Shown: positions 47,742 to 57,667 of the stretch, piece by piece | Position numbering within the stretch: the stretch's first letter is position 1 | Layout of the letters: each line of letters begins with the position of its first letter | Source of the DNA: Allorhodopirellula heiligendammensis | Lineage (GTDB): Bacteria; Planctomycetota; Planctomycetia; Pirellulales; Pirellulaceae | Direction: 5' to 3' | NCBI RefSeq assembly: GCF_007860105.1 | Contig: NZ_SJPU01000003.1 | Span: 1 to 64,000, forward strand | Length of the DNA: 64,000 nt | The notes under the pieces: generated by a model | Told to the model about the DNA's origin: nothing | What the model saw: the letters and a program-made list of their open reading frames with translations, nothing else | Database searches by the model: none | Position numbers and translations under genes: made by a program

Positions 47742-47771
47742 TTGACGGCAGGCTATCCTTCGGTGAATAAT
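47742..47771 (+). promoter_or_regulatory. Sigma-70-type promoter for the gene at 47935
   Basis: TTGACG at 47742-47747 and AATAAT at 47766-47771 are spaced 18 bp, each five of six to consensus. The -10 box covers the ATG at 47770, so a transcript would start near 47778 and that ATG cannot be the protein start. This favours a start at GTG 47935 or ATG 48010. Confidence 0.5.
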
Positions 47772-47934
47772 GGGTCTGCACCGCAGGCAGCCTCGGTTGT
47801 CTTCGTCCTTCTCTCTTTTCGCAGGTGTTGCGTTGCTTTTGCACAACGAGTCTTCAACCGTGTTCGCCGCTCTCCGCTCAGGGCAGCACGCTGAGTCACA
47901 TGCCACTGGATCAATCGCTGCGCGGACGCCTCGA

Positions 47935-49638
47935 GTGGTGGCTGCTACACGTAGTCATTCGGATTGGAACGCCAGCGCTCATCGTAGCTGGGCATTCCGG
48001 TTGTGGTGGATGATGGCATTGACCGCCGCGGCGTGGTGTTTGCTCGCGGGGATCGCGTCGGCACAGAAATACGACACCTATGAATTTGATAAGAAATACG
48101 AAGTCTTCAAGGAGCCCAAAAAAGCGGCGGAGCTGGAGCGTGCGACCAGCCAGCTGAAAACGGCCCGTGATCTCGATAAGATTGACAAGTCGGCGCCGAA
48201 CTATGCCAAGTTCTATCTCACCGAATACATTCCGTGGAAACTCACCCAAAAAGAGAATTTGGCGGAAGTTAGCTCGACCATCGAGGATTTGCTGAAGGAT
48301 CTCGATGGTGCCCAGCGGATGTCCAGTGCCGGGGCGCGAACCTTGCTCATAAACACGTTTTTCGGCATGCAACGGATTGCGGAAGGAAATTACATCCCAG
48401 CGGCCCGGATCAACGCGATCAACGCCTTGGCTCGACTCAATGCCACGCCGCTGGATATCGCCAATGGGCGACCTCCGCTGCCCCTCAAGCAAAGCTATCC
48501 GATACTGTTCAAACTGTATGCGAATGAGAAAGAGAACGACGGCGTGCGAGCAGCGGCCCTGCATGGCATACACCATTACACCCAGTTTGCATTTCCAGTC
48601 ATGACGGCAGAGGAAAAGAAAGCCCTCGTCGACGAAATGAATAAACTGCTTGCCGCTGAACCACCGCAGTCGCGGGACCCCGAGGCGCACGCTTACCTGC
48701 AGCGATTTGCCGTGGATATTTTGAACATTCTCCGCGCTCCCAACGATGAGTCGCTGGGAACCCAGTTGATCAGTATCAGTACCTCGGAAACGCATCCTGA
48801 CCTGATCGCATTGTATTCCGCTTCCAAGCTCGGTGGAATCAACAGTGGGCTGCAGGGCAAGGTGAAGGATCCCGCAGAAGTTACCAAACAATGGTCGCTG
48901 CGGGCTTTCAATGCAATCGAGTCGGAATTAGCTCGTTTCGCGGCCCAAACGCCACCAAAGAAGGCGATGCAGCAGCCCCCGAATCCGATCACATTTCTCC
49001 AGAAAAGCGAGACCGCTAAGGAACGCGCTAAACGACAGCGTGCCGCTAGCTCAGGACGCGGTGCTGGTGGTTCGGGAATGGATGCCGAGTATGGCAGCAT
49101 GGGTGGGGAGTACGACAGCATGGAAGGCATGGGGAGCATGGACATGATGGATAGCTCCTATGGAGAGATGAGCGGATATGGTGATATGGAAATGATGGGC
49201 TCAGGAATGATGATGATGCCCCAGATCCCGCCTCAACCGCCCGAAGTGAATCTCTCACGCCGCAAGGTGAGCCTGGTGCTCCAACAACTTCTCCGCGGAG
49301 CGACAGGGTCGCCAAAGGGAAAGATTGGCGAAAAACCATCAGGATTGATGGCGGGCGTTGACCAGGCAGACCAGGCAGTGATTCAAGAATGGGTCGCAAC
49401 GATGTTGGAAGTCGTCGCCGCGCTCAACGAAGAAAGTTTGTCTGATCTCGAGAAGTGGACCGACGCACTGGAAAGCCAACGGCCCATCTTAGGGGCCTTG
49501 GCGGGCGTGGAGGTCACCGCCATCGAAGATCCAGACGAGATCGAGGATCGTCCACTGCTGCCGTTTCCTGGCATGGCAGCGCCCATGGAACCGGCCGCAG
49601 AAGCGAATGCCCTGCCAGGCTTGCCGGTCGCTCAGTGA
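47935..49638 (+). CDS. Exported helical protein with Met/Gly-rich segment, unknown function
   Basis: GTG 47935 gives 568 residues with a signal segment (FRLWWMMALTAAAWCLLAGIASAQ); ATG 48010 lies in the middle of it, and an earlier ATG at 47770 falls in a promoter. Residues about 45-390 are helical repeats, perhaps HEAT/TPR type. A Gly/Met/Ser/Tyr-rich stretch (MDAEYGSMGGEYDSMEGMG, MEMMGSGMMMMP) lies at about 435-490. No family is known to me. The start choice is uncertain. Confidence 0.65.
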   Translation: MVAATRSHSDWNASAHRSWAFRLWWMMALTAAAWCLLAGIASAQKYDTYEFDKKYEVFKEPKKAAELERATSQLKTARDLDKIDKSAPNYAKFYLTEYIPWKLTQKENLAEVSSTIEDLLKDLDGAQRMSSAGARTLLINTFFGMQRIAEGNYIPAARINAINALARLNATPLDIANGRPPLPLKQSYPILFKLYANEKENDGVRAAALHGIHHYTQFAFPVMTAEEKKALVDEMNKLLAAEPPQSRDPEAHAYLQRFAVDILNILRAPNDESLGTQLISISTSETHPDLIALYSASKLGGINSGLQGKVKDPAEVTKQWSLRAFNAIESELARFAAQTPPKKAMQQPPNPITFLQKSETAKERAKRQRAASSGRGAGGSGMDAEYGSMGGEYDSMEGMGSMDMMDSSYGEMSGYGDMEMMGSGMMMMPQIPPQPPEVNLSRRKVSLVLQQLLRGATGSPKGKIGEKPSGLMAGVDQADQAVIQEWVATMLEVVAALNEESLSDLEKWTDALESQRPILGALAGVEVTAIEDPDEIEDRPLLPFPGMAAPMEPAAEANALPGLPVAQ

Positions 49639-49908
49639 TACGGATCTGAATGGTTGCCTCAAGTGTCCAAGATTGATCGGTGATTTCCGCTGGCAATCAC
49701 CTGGTGATGCCTGAATCAAGAACTCCAGCCACCACGCAGTATGCTTCCGGCGGATAAAGCCAGTTTTTGATTGTTTGTATGTGAACAACGGACTTCACCC
49801 TTCCCAAACTATGTCGGGGCGGGTGAGGTCCTGCGAAATGTCTGCCAACAAACAACGCTCAAACTGCACGGACTCTGAACTGGAGTATCTCCGAAAAACC
49901 TGGGAGGC

Positions 49909-50934
49909 TTACTCCTGTTCGGTGATCCGATCGAATCGCAGCACGCGTCCAAAGGTGTTGTACTCGGCAACAAACAAGCTGCCATCTTCATTGACGACAA
50001 CTCCGTGAGGCGCATTGAGTGTGCCTGGCCGCCATTGCTCAGGTTTGATCGCATTGGTGGCCAATTCATCAGCATGCGTGTTTTCACCCACCGTCAGTAC
50101 GCGATTGCCCGCCTTGTCGAGAACGCTCACACGACCTTCGATTTCGCCGACGACAGCATAGTCACCCATCAGGGTTACCGCGGCAGGGCGTTTCATGTCA
50201 GGGATTGTTCCGAGCACCTCGCCATCGAGCGATAGCATGATCATGCGGCGGTTCTCGCGGTCGCAGCACAAGAGTTGAGGTGGATTGAAGCGGGTGTCGA
50301 CGACCAGTTTGTGAACCGTCTTGAAGTTGTAGGGGGCTTCCGGACCGCCGAAACTGTGTTGGTATTCACCGTCGGCCGACAAGACGTGGATCAAGTTGTT
50401 TCCGTAACCATCGGCGGCAAAAATGCGGCCGTCCGGTGCGGGGACGACACAGGTGATTGTTTTTGACTTGCCCTCGAAATCGTCTGGGGTGAGCTGGAAA
50501 ACGATTTCACCATCGAGTCGCGTCTTGATGATTCCTTTGCCGTTGTTGTCGGTGCCCAGAATAAATTCGCCTCCGTCGTCAGAGCCAATGACGAATCCAT
50601 GGACGCGGCCTTTGAAATTTGGCACGTTGCGCAGGTAGCTGCCTGCCGCGGAATACACTTGAATGCCTGGGCGAGGTCCTCCCTGCACGCTGACGTAGAC
50701 GTCACCTGCTTGACTGACGGCGATGTCGCCGTGCATGTTTCCCAGCGTCGCCATGGGTTCGGGCGGCTTAGCCCATCCCTCGACATATTCAAAATCCAAA
50801 GTGGATGGGGCTGCTGCAGCGGGAGACTTCGCCGGGGCGGTGTCAGCGGCATGGGCCCCGGGGGTGCTGAGTACCCCTGCGAGTGTGAGGGAAGCCAGTA
50901 GTTTCGAGGCTCGGACGAATCGGGTGCGTGACAT
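49909..50934 (-). CDS. Secreted NHL-repeat beta-propeller protein
   Basis: The 341-residue product has a signal peptide (SRTRFVRASKLLASLTLAG...AHA) and at least five NHL-type blades (GDIAVSQAGDVYVSVQGG, VPAPDGRIFAADGYGNNLIHVLS, HKLVVDTRFNPPQLLCCDRENRRMI, APHGVVVNEDGSLFVAEYNTFGRVLRFD). Such propellers bind ligands or partners outside the cell. No catalytic residues are assigned. Confidence 0.8.
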   Translation of the reverse strand: MSRTRFVRASKLLASLTLAGVLSTPGAHAADTAPAKSPAAAAPSTLDFEYVEGWAKPPEPMATLGNMHGDIAVSQAGDVYVSVQGGPRPGIQVYSAAGSYLRNVPNFKGRVHGFVIGSDDGGEFILGTDNNGKGIIKTRLDGEIVFQLTPDDFEGKSKTITCVVPAPDGRIFAADGYGNNLIHVLSADGEYQHSFGGPEAPYNFKTVHKLVVDTRFNPPQLLCCDRENRRMIMLSLDGEVLGTIPDMKRPAAVTLMGDYAVVGEIEGRVSVLDKAGNRVLTVGENTHADELATNAIKPEQWRPGTLNAPHGVVVNEDGSLFVAEYNTFGRVLRFDRITEQE

Positions 50935-51124
50935 GTAGACTGCTTTCCAAAGAGGGGATAAATAGGAATGTGACAGCGGGGGCGGCCCGTGCCGTTGACT
51001 CCATCGTAGCGCCGACGTTCACCCTGGCGTGGATGCGTCCTGTGCAGGAGAACTTCGGCCCCACCACGCACCTGCCGTGCTCGCCAAGAGCAGGCCAGGC
51101 ATGCGTAGGTGACACGGGGGCGCA

Positions 51125-52228
51125 CTAGGGAGCGGGTGGCGGAGGGGGGGGCGTGGCCGAACTGAGTAAATTGCTTAGGGCGGGGACCGTGGCCGCGGCG
51201 GACCAGGCTGCCATTCCAGCCGACCAGACCATCGTTTCCCCATTCACTTCGCCGCTGGTGACTCCAGAGCGGATTTGGTCGCTGGTGAACGGCCCTTTGG
51301 TCTGCCCGCCTGCGGCGACGTACCATGCGTCGGTGGGTGGTGGCGGTGGAGCCGCAGAACCAGCCGCTGCACCCATCCCAGGCATCATGCGGTTGGCCAT
51401 GGCCATGCCGAGTCCGAGTCCGAGTCCTTCCGATGCCCCACCTCTGCCACCGCTCTCGGCGGCCGACGTCATGGCTTGGCCCATTTGGTATTGCTGGTAG
51501 CGGTTCAGGTCGCCCAGCACTCCCATGCTCGTGCGTGTATCGAGTGCCTTTTCGACCGATTCAGGAAAGGAGATATTGACGATGAAAAGTTGTGGGCAAT
51601 CCAGCCCGTACTCATCATCAATCCGCTCGACAACCTTTTCGCGCAGTTTGCCTGCGAGTTGCTCGTAATTGCTCGCCAGGTCCAGGGCCGCGATTTGTGA
51701 GCTACCGATCAAATCCGCGAATGTGCTTTGAATGACCGATCGCATCAGCGTGTTGACATCGTCAGCGCCGAATTCGCCGTTGGTACCGACAACCTCTTGC
51801 AGGAGCGCCTTCGGGTCCACGGCTTTGAGCGTGTAAGTGCCGAAGGCGCGAATCCGGATGGGACCAAATTCAGGGTCACGCAGCATAATCGGGTTGGGCG
51901 TGCCCCATTTCAAATCCGTCAGTTGCCGTGTGCTGACGAAGTACACCTCTGCCTTGAAAGGGCTCTCAAAGCCGTATTTCCAGCTCTGGAGTGTGGTCAT
52001 GACCGGCATGTTGGCGGTGGTCAACTCGTAGTGGCCGGGTGGATAGACATCCGCAATTTCGCCCTGGTATACGAACACGGCAACTTGGCCGGGCCGCACA
52101 ATCAATTGAGCCCCGTTCTTAATCTCGTTGCCGTGCCGGGGGAATCGCCACATCAGAGTGTGGTGTGAATCGTCGATCCATTCGATGATATCGATCAACT
52201 CGGATCGAATCATGTCAAACAATCCCAT
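51125..52228 (-). CDS. SPFH-domain (YdjI-like) protein with C-terminal GYF_2 domain
   Basis: ATG 52228 gives 367 residues starting MGLFDMIRSELIDIIEWID, the typical start of the YdjI/virion-core SPFH group; the longer frame is an upstream artefact. Residues about 30-240 hold the SPFH domain (LIVRPGQVAVFVYQGEIADV, ADLIGSSQIAALDLASNYEQL). A Gly/Ala-rich linker is followed at about 315-350 by GYF_2 (WYVAAGGQTKGPFTSDQIRSG), a peptide-binding module. Ends in a Pro tail. Likely a membrane-associated scaffold; no partner is coded beside it. Confidence 0.85.
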   Translation of the reverse strand: MGLFDMIRSELIDIIEWIDDSHHTLMWRFPRHGNEIKNGAQLIVRPGQVAVFVYQGEIADVYPPGHYELTTANMPVMTTLQSWKYGFESPFKAEVYFVSTRQLTDLKWGTPNPIMLRDPEFGPIRIRAFGTYTLKAVDPKALLQEVVGTNGEFGADDVNTLMRSVIQSTFADLIGSSQIAALDLASNYEQLAGKLREKVVERIDDEYGLDCPQLFIVNISFPESVEKALDTRTSMGVLGDLNRYQQYQMGQAMTSAAESGGRGGASEGLGLGLGMAMANRMMPGMGAAAGSAAPPPPPTDAWYVAAGGQTKGPFTSDQIRSGVTSGEVNGETMVWSAGMAAWSAAATVPALSNLLSSATPPPPPPAP

Positions 52229-52318
52229 TTGGATTCCTTCGTTTTGATGGTGTAGAGAGGCGAAACCGGCGTCATGAGTATAAAGCATGGCGTATGGTTT
52301 CGGGGGGCGAGGGAGGTT

Positions 52319-54154
52319 TTATACCGCTCCGGCCATGTCGGCGAGTTGGATATTGGCGCGGGTCTGTTCTTTTTCCAGGTAGGCCCGACCGAACTTTACG
52401 TTGACGTGGTCCCAGGGGAGTTTGTGAAGCAGTTCGTATTTCTGATGCACGATGGCGTCGACATCGAGTCCCGCATCGGCGATCGCGGTCCACCAACGCT
52501 GCGGATCAAGGTGTTCGGTCCAGCCGTCCATGCGGGCACCGCGTTCCCAAGCCAATCGGATTGCTTTTCCGGTGCGGCGGTCGCCCCGGCTGAGCACGCC
52601 TTCGAGCAGACTTGTTTCAATGTCGTGGCACTTGATGTTCACGCTACGGATCTGGCGTCGGCTGTACAGATACTGATGTGCCCATTGAAAATACTCTCGC
52701 GATTGCATCCCGTTCCACTGGTAGGGCGTGTGAGCCTTGGGGACGAAATTAGAAACGCTCGCGGTCACTCGGGCGTTGCGCCCGTTAACCTCCTTGCCAA
52801 CCGTAGCGATGGCTTCGGCGAGGTCGACGATCCCGTCCAAGTCAACTTGGCGTTCGCCTGGCAGTCCGCACATGAAGTACAACTTGACGCTTTCAAATCC
52901 ATTTTGAAACGCCGCCCGACACCCGTCGATGAGATCGCTATTCTTAATTTTTTTGCGAATCTGCTCACGCATGTCATCGCGGGCAACTTCCGGTGCCAGC
53001 GTCAAGGATCGGCGTCGATCGCTGCCAATCAACTCAGGTAGACTGCGCAACTGATCGTTGACCCGGAGACTTGGAACGGTGATGTTGACACCGAGCGGCC
53101 GAAAAACGTCATGGAGACGGCGGATCAAAGGTTCAAAATGCGGATAGTCACTGCTCGATAGTGACAGCACACTGATTTCGTTGTATCCCGTGTTTCGGTA
53201 GCTCTCGAGAGCTGCGTCGACAATCGTGTCGACTTCGCGAATCCGCAGCGGTCGTTTGATCACGGTGCTTTGGCAGAACCGGCAGAGGTGGGGACAGCCA
53301 CGCATGATCTCGATGGCGATGCGATCGTGAACACATTTGACATAGGGAACGATCGGCGCCGTCGGTAGTGGGATGCCATCGAGATCCGAGATGACACTCG
53401 GGGCGATCGTTTCAGGGACGTCATCGCGAGTGCGTGAGATTGCGGCGATGCGGTCATCGACGTACTCAGGTGTATAGAATCGCGGGACATACGCAAACTC
53501 TAGACTCGCGGCGATTTTTGCTAACGCATCGCTACGTTGGCGACGCCCCTCGGCACCGCTGGCGAAACTGCCGTCGGCGCCGCGCGCAGCGTCTCGGAGC
53601 TCCACCCAAGCATCACAGATCTCCGGCAATGCAGGTTCTCCGTCACCGGTGATCATCACATCGAAGTAATCCGCCATCGGCTCGGGGTTCTGGCAGCACG
53701 GGCCACCGGCGACCAGCAACGGGTCCGCCATCGTGCGATCTTCGGCATGCAAGGCAATTCCTCCTAGGTCGATCATGGTCAACACGTTGGGTGAGCTGAT
53801 TTCGTATTGCAGCGACAATCCGATCACGTCGAACTCGCTCAGCGGCGTGAAGGTTTCGAGCGTGTAGAGCGGCACCCCATGCTCGCGAAGTTTCGCCTCC
53901 ATATCGGGCCACGGTGTGAATACGCGTTCAGCGCACCAATCCTCCCGGCGATTGATCAGCGAGTAGAGCACCTGCAGTCCGTGATGGCTCATGCCGATCG
54001 TGTAGGCATCGGGAAATCCAATCGCCAGTCGTCCCCGCAGACCCGTATGGTCCTTGACCACGATATTGCGTTCGCCGCCCACGTATTGGGCAGGCATCTG
54101 AACGTACGGCAGAATGCGCGATTCGAGCTTGCGTTTGAGCGTATGATTGATCAT
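52319..54154 (-). CDS. B12-binding-like radical SAM protein (TIGR03960 type)
   Basis: ATG 54154 gives 611 residues. The N-terminal part resembles the cobalamin-binding-like domain (YVGGERNIVVKD, LAIGFPDAYTIGMSHHGLQVLY, DVIGLSLQYEISSPNVL). The radical SAM cluster is RGCPHLCRFCQS (Cx3Cx2C) at about residues 280-290, and the core continues with ISVLSLSSSDYPHFE and LYFMCGLPGE. The family's reaction is unknown. In many bacteria the protein is joined to or next to a TIGR03936 partner (DUF2344); none is seen here. Confidence 0.85.
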   Translation of the reverse strand: MINHTLKRKLESRILPYVQMPAQYVGGERNIVVKDHTGLRGRLAIGFPDAYTIGMSHHGLQVLYSLINRREDWCAERVFTPWPDMEAKLREHGVPLYTLETFTPLSEFDVIGLSLQYEISSPNVLTMIDLGGIALHAEDRTMADPLLVAGGPCCQNPEPMADYFDVMITGDGEPALPEICDAWVELRDAARGADGSFASGAEGRRQRSDALAKIAASLEFAYVPRFYTPEYVDDRIAAISRTRDDVPETIAPSVISDLDGIPLPTAPIVPYVKCVHDRIAIEIMRGCPHLCRFCQSTVIKRPLRIREVDTIVDAALESYRNTGYNEISVLSLSSSDYPHFEPLIRRLHDVFRPLGVNITVPSLRVNDQLRSLPELIGSDRRRSLTLAPEVARDDMREQIRKKIKNSDLIDGCRAAFQNGFESVKLYFMCGLPGERQVDLDGIVDLAEAIATVGKEVNGRNARVTASVSNFVPKAHTPYQWNGMQSREYFQWAHQYLYSRRQIRSVNIKCHDIETSLLEGVLSRGDRRTGKAIRLAWERGARMDGWTEHLDPQRWWTAIADAGLDVDAIVHQKYELLHKLPWDHVNVKFGRAYLEKEQTRANIQLADMAGAV

Positions 54155-54420
54155 GACAGTCCATTGGGATAGGGTCTGCGGATTCCCTGCGAGGTGGTAG
54201 GATGGGATCGTCTCCCCGTCCGGCACCGATTCATGCCTCTGACACATCGAGCTCAATTTTCCCGAGCTCAACCTTCCGAGGATGCGGGCCAACGCGAATC
54301 TGCAGGTGATTCAGAAGAATCTAAGATAAGGTTTCACGGGGAAGGTCACCACCGCCAAGACGTCCTGGGAAACGATCGGTTTCAGCCGACAACCATGACA
54401 ATAATGAACCCGGAGGAAAG

Positions 54421-54738
54421 ATGAGCGAGTACGAGAGCGTCGGGAAAGTCAGTGATTTCGAAGAGAACGTGGGGCGTGCCGTCGCAGTCAAAAATCGCAT
54501 GGTGGCGATCTTTCGTAAGGGCGACCAGTGGTATGCGATTGACGACATGTGCCCGCATATGGGGGCATCGTTAGCGGAAGGTTATGTCGAGGAGAATACG
54601 GTCACCTGCCCGTGGCATGCGTGGCGTTTCTGCATTGTCGATGGCACCTGGGAGGACAATCCACGCACCAAAGTCGATTGTTTTGATATCAAGGTCGAGA
54701 ACGGCCAGGTCTGGGTACGCGAAAAAAGCGGTGACTAG
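54421..54738 (+). CDS. Rieske [2Fe-2S] ferredoxin (NirD-like)
   Basis: The 105-residue soluble protein has the two Rieske loops, CPHMG at residues 44-48 and CPWHAW at 63-68, giving two Cys and two His ligands. Such small Rieske proteins feed electrons to oxygenases or reductases. The start has a clear ribosome site, GGAGGAA, a few bases upstream. Its stop codon overlaps that of the convergent cytochrome-like gene (CTAG). Confidence 0.92.
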   Translation: MSEYESVGKVSDFEENVGRAVAVKNRMVAIFRKGDQWYAIDDMCPHMGASLAEGYVEENTVTCPWHAWRFCIVDGTWEDNPRTKVDCFDIKVENGQVWVREKSGD

Positions 54739-55691
54739 CGATATTGCTCGTGGCAGTTAGCGCAAGATTGGGTGATCTTACCAACTCCACCTCGCACCGC
54801 CTCGAAATCTTGCCGCTCAATTGCCGACACCACTGAGAGTGCGGCCGTACTCATCTCATGGCTCAGTGTGGCGTAGTCGTCGTCCTCGGAGTCGTCCATG
54901 CCGTCTTTGGTCAATACTTCGCCGACCATTGCTAGCAATTCCGCATTCTTGCGTAGTTTGTCGACATTTTCCGCGGCCGTCGCAGCGTCATTGGACTGGT
55001 CGCTGAGCTGATCAACCAATAGCTGACAGTATTCCATGAGCGGCGAACGATCAACGATCATGGACCAATCATTTTCTTGGTCGCTCGTCTTGGCTGCGGT
55101 TAAGCCCGCCCCCGATACGAGGTCCTGCAGGTCAGCTTTGCGGAGTTGCGCTTCGTTGAACACGGGAGTGGATCCGGCGGCGCAATTGCGGGCCGTCTTG
55201 GCGACCAGGTCTCGGGCTGTTTTCGCGTCCGATTTCCATCTGACATCGCCTGAGTATTCGGAGATGACTGCGAACAGCGACGCCAGGATCGAGAGATTTA
55301 ACCGTGCGTCCTGATATCCGCCACTGTTGAACGCGCCCGGCGTGGTCAATCCTGCATCAAACTTTAACTTGACTCGTTTGACCTCATCTTCGAGTGAGAG
55401 GGGCGAAATGAGTTTGTTCCAGCCGTGGCCACTCGCTGCGCTGTCCTCGGTGGCGGCAGCTTCAGACTGCGCGATCGCGGTTGCCGCATGAAGTTCACGC
55501 AGGCTCGATAAGGTTGGTCGGTCGCCCCGAAACGCAGTCGACATCTCGGAGAAAAAGATGCGGGATGTGACGGCGTCGTCGAACTGTGGTGGACGTGCCC
55601 GCTGTGTCTGCGCCTGAGCGGGGCTCACCGCGATCACAACCAATCCCCAAACGGCCAGCATCAGGGGTAATAGAGGCAGATGGTGACGCAT
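54735..55691 (-). CDS. Exported cytochrome c-like protein with C-terminal CxxCH
   Basis: The 318-residue product has a signal peptide (LPLLPLMLAVWGLVVIAVSPAQA) and a helical mature part. The heme motif CANCHEQYR lies at the very end, as in class II cytochromes c (cytochrome c'), but the region before it is much longer than the usual 130 residues and has two long helical bundles. One c-type heme is therefore expected in the periplasm. The electron partner is not seen, although a Rieske gene is convergent next door. Confidence 0.78.
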   Translation of the reverse strand: MRHHLPLLPLMLAVWGLVVIAVSPAQAQTQRARPPQFDDAVTSRIFFSEMSTAFRGDRPTLSSLRELHAATAIAQSEAAATEDSAASGHGWNKLISPLSLEDEVKRVKLKFDAGLTTPGAFNSGGYQDARLNLSILASLFAVISEYSGDVRWKSDAKTARDLVAKTARNCAAGSTPVFNEAQLRKADLQDLVSGAGLTAAKTSDQENDWSMIVDRSPLMEYCQLLVDQLSDQSNDAATAAENVDKLRKNAELLAMVGEVLTKDGMDDSEDDDYATLSHEMSTAALSVVSAIERQDFEAVRGGVGKITQSCANCHEQYR

Positions 55692-55894
55692 GGAATCTTC
55701 TTCGAGAAATAGGGATGTTTGCCCGGTGAACGGTCAGCCTTGGCATTCGACACCGAGTAACCTCGCTCACCACCGAGGAGCTGGGTTCGCCAACGCGTCA
55801 ATGCCACACCTTGGTGAGTTTGCGAGGTCAAACTCGACGTGGCTGACCGAGTCGACAGGGTACTTCACGGATCGCTTTGGCATGTCAAACTCGG

Positions 55895-56347
55895 CTAACT
55901 ACCATCAGCTAGGTGTGCGGCTACCGCTGCGAGTAGCGGATCGATTGTTTGCGATTGAATTTGATGAGGTGGTGACCAAGCGAACCACTCGTAGGCATCG
56001 TGCTCGCTGACTTCAATTCTAACAGCAGCAGGCAGGCGTGCCAAAAAGTACCTCACCTTCTTGGCGAAAACTTTGCCGGGATATTTGCGGTAAGTCACGT
56101 CATAGTTGAGGTCAAAACGAAAGCGATCGTCGAATTGACATATTTTAGAATCGAGACCCGTTTCCTCCTGCATTTCTCGTTGGGCAGTTTCCAAGTACGA
56201 TTCTTTGCCGTCGCAATGCCCCTTCGGCAGATCCCACCGATCGGGGTGCCTCATGAGCAAAAATCGGGGTTGGGGCTCCTGAGTCAACAGCAGAACACCT
56301 GCCGCGCGGACGGGGGACTTCTTCGGTATCGGCATCGGCACCTCCAT
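55895..56347 (-). CDS. Nudix hydrolase, Ap4A-hydrolase-like
   Basis: 150 residues. The Nudix box fits exactly: G-x5-E-x7-REMQEETGL, and the preceding DRWDLPKGH is typical of bis(5'-nucleosyl)-tetraphosphatase-like members. It should hydrolyse a nucleoside diphosphate linked to another group. A second Met at 56335 is an alternate start. It is divergent to the adenosyltransferase gene. Confidence 0.87.
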   Translation of the reverse strand: MEVPMPIPKKSPVRAAGVLLLTQEPQPRFLLMRHPDRWDLPKGHCDGKESYLETAQREMQEETGLDSKICQFDDRFRFDLNYDVTYRKYPGKVFAKKVRYFLARLPAAVRIEVSEHDAYEWFAWSPPHQIQSQTIDPLLAAVAAHLADGS

Positions 56348-56414
56348 CCTGTTTCGTTTCCACCGCCGTTGCGATCCGCTCAGTCGGCGACAATTTGTAT
56401 GGTAACATCCTCGA

Positions 56415-57032
56415 ATGAAAATTTACACACGTACCGGCGACGCTGGCACCACCGGGTTGTTCGGTGGGCCCCGCGTGCGCAAGGACCATGCGCGGATTGA
56501 GGCCTATGGGACGGTGGACGAACTCAACGCCAGTTTGGGCTGCATCCGCAGTACATTGGGTGATGAATGTGCGAGACGGGCTGGAGACGTCGCGACGACG
56601 AAATCCCTGCAGCAATTCGACGATTGCTTTGCCCTTGTCCAGCACGAGCTGTTTTCGCTGGGAGCTGAGCTCGCATCGCCCCGTCCTGACGAGTTCCATT
56701 TACGGGTCATCGGAGCTGAGCATATCGAACGGCTCGAACGGTGGATCGATCATTCGGAAAGTCGCCTGCCACCACTCAAGGAATTCATTCTACCGGGCGG
56801 TTCGTCACTGACGGCGCAGATTCACGTTGGGCGTGCGGTCTGCCGTCGCAGTGAACGCCGAGTGATCACGTTAGCGGAATCCGCTGGTCTCGAAGCACCG
56901 ATCAGTCCCGAAGTCGTCATCTACTTAAATCGCTTGAGTGATTGGCTGTTTGTCGCCTCGCGGGACGTCAATCGCATTCTCGGGCATGTGGATCAAGCTT
57001 GGGTGAAGCCAAAATCAAGCGGAAAGTCTTAA
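56415..57032 (+). CDS. Cob(I)alamin adenosyltransferase, PduO type
   Basis: The 205-residue enzyme puts the adenosyl group on cob(I)alamin to make coenzyme B12. Motifs are KIYTRTGDAGTTGLFGG (ATP site), AYGTVDELNASLG, FILPGGSSLTAQIHVGRAVCRRSERR and YLNRLSDWLFVASR. These are typical of PduO-type ATR trimers. No B12 riboswitch is seen in the 67 bp upstream. Confidence 0.93.
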   Translation: MKIYTRTGDAGTTGLFGGPRVRKDHARIEAYGTVDELNASLGCIRSTLGDECARRAGDVATTKSLQQFDDCFALVQHELFSLGAELASPRPDEFHLRVIGAEHIERLERWIDHSESRLPPLKEFILPGGSSLTAQIHVGRAVCRRSERRVITLAESAGLEAPISPEVVIYLNRLSDWLFVASRDVNRILGHVDQAWVKPKSSGKS

Positions 57033-57044
57033 GATGGGCGTCCG

Positions 57045-57113
57045 GCCTGCCAATGCGCTCGGGGCACGCCTGCCAATGCACTCGGGGCATGCCTGCCAAT
57101 GCGCTCGGGGCAT
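57045..57113. repeat. Three tandem 23-bp repeats
   Basis: Three copies of GCCTGCCAATGCxCTCGGGGCAx start at 57045, 57068 and 57091 and are almost identical; a partial fourth follows. It lies between the adenosyltransferase and glnB, 160 bp before the glnB start. There are no spacers, so it is not CRISPR; a slipped-strand repeat or operator cluster would look like this. Confidence 0.8.
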
Positions 57114-57210
57114 GCTTGAAGGCAGTCTGGTGATTGAATCGAATCGCAGTGTCAGCCAATAACCTCGTGGATGCCTGCTACCCAATTTCCCCATGATGCG
57201 TGTAGAATAG

Positions 57211-57615
<405 letters not shown>

Positions 57616-57667
57616 GCTGGCTGAGACAAAACCTGCGACGAAATCCGTTTCGTTGACGTCGTCGGCG

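Larger units (their letters stand above)
47291..47934. other. Intergenic region with orphan terminator and promoter
   Basis: The 644 bp between divergent genes hold no credible protein gene. It contains a possible small RNA ending in a clear intrinsic terminator at 47666-47707, and after that a good promoter at 47742-47771. The frames that cross it have poor composition. Confidence 0.5.

Noticed and set aside
47436-47906. 156-residue minus-strand ORF
   Set aside because: Odd composition, overlaps a terminator and a promoter, no homology that I can recognise.
56348-56414. Cobalamin riboswitch before the adenosyltransferase
   Set aside because: The region is only 67 bp and has no B12-box core.
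57045-57113. CRISPR-like repeats
   Set aside because: The 23-bp units are directly joined without spacers.
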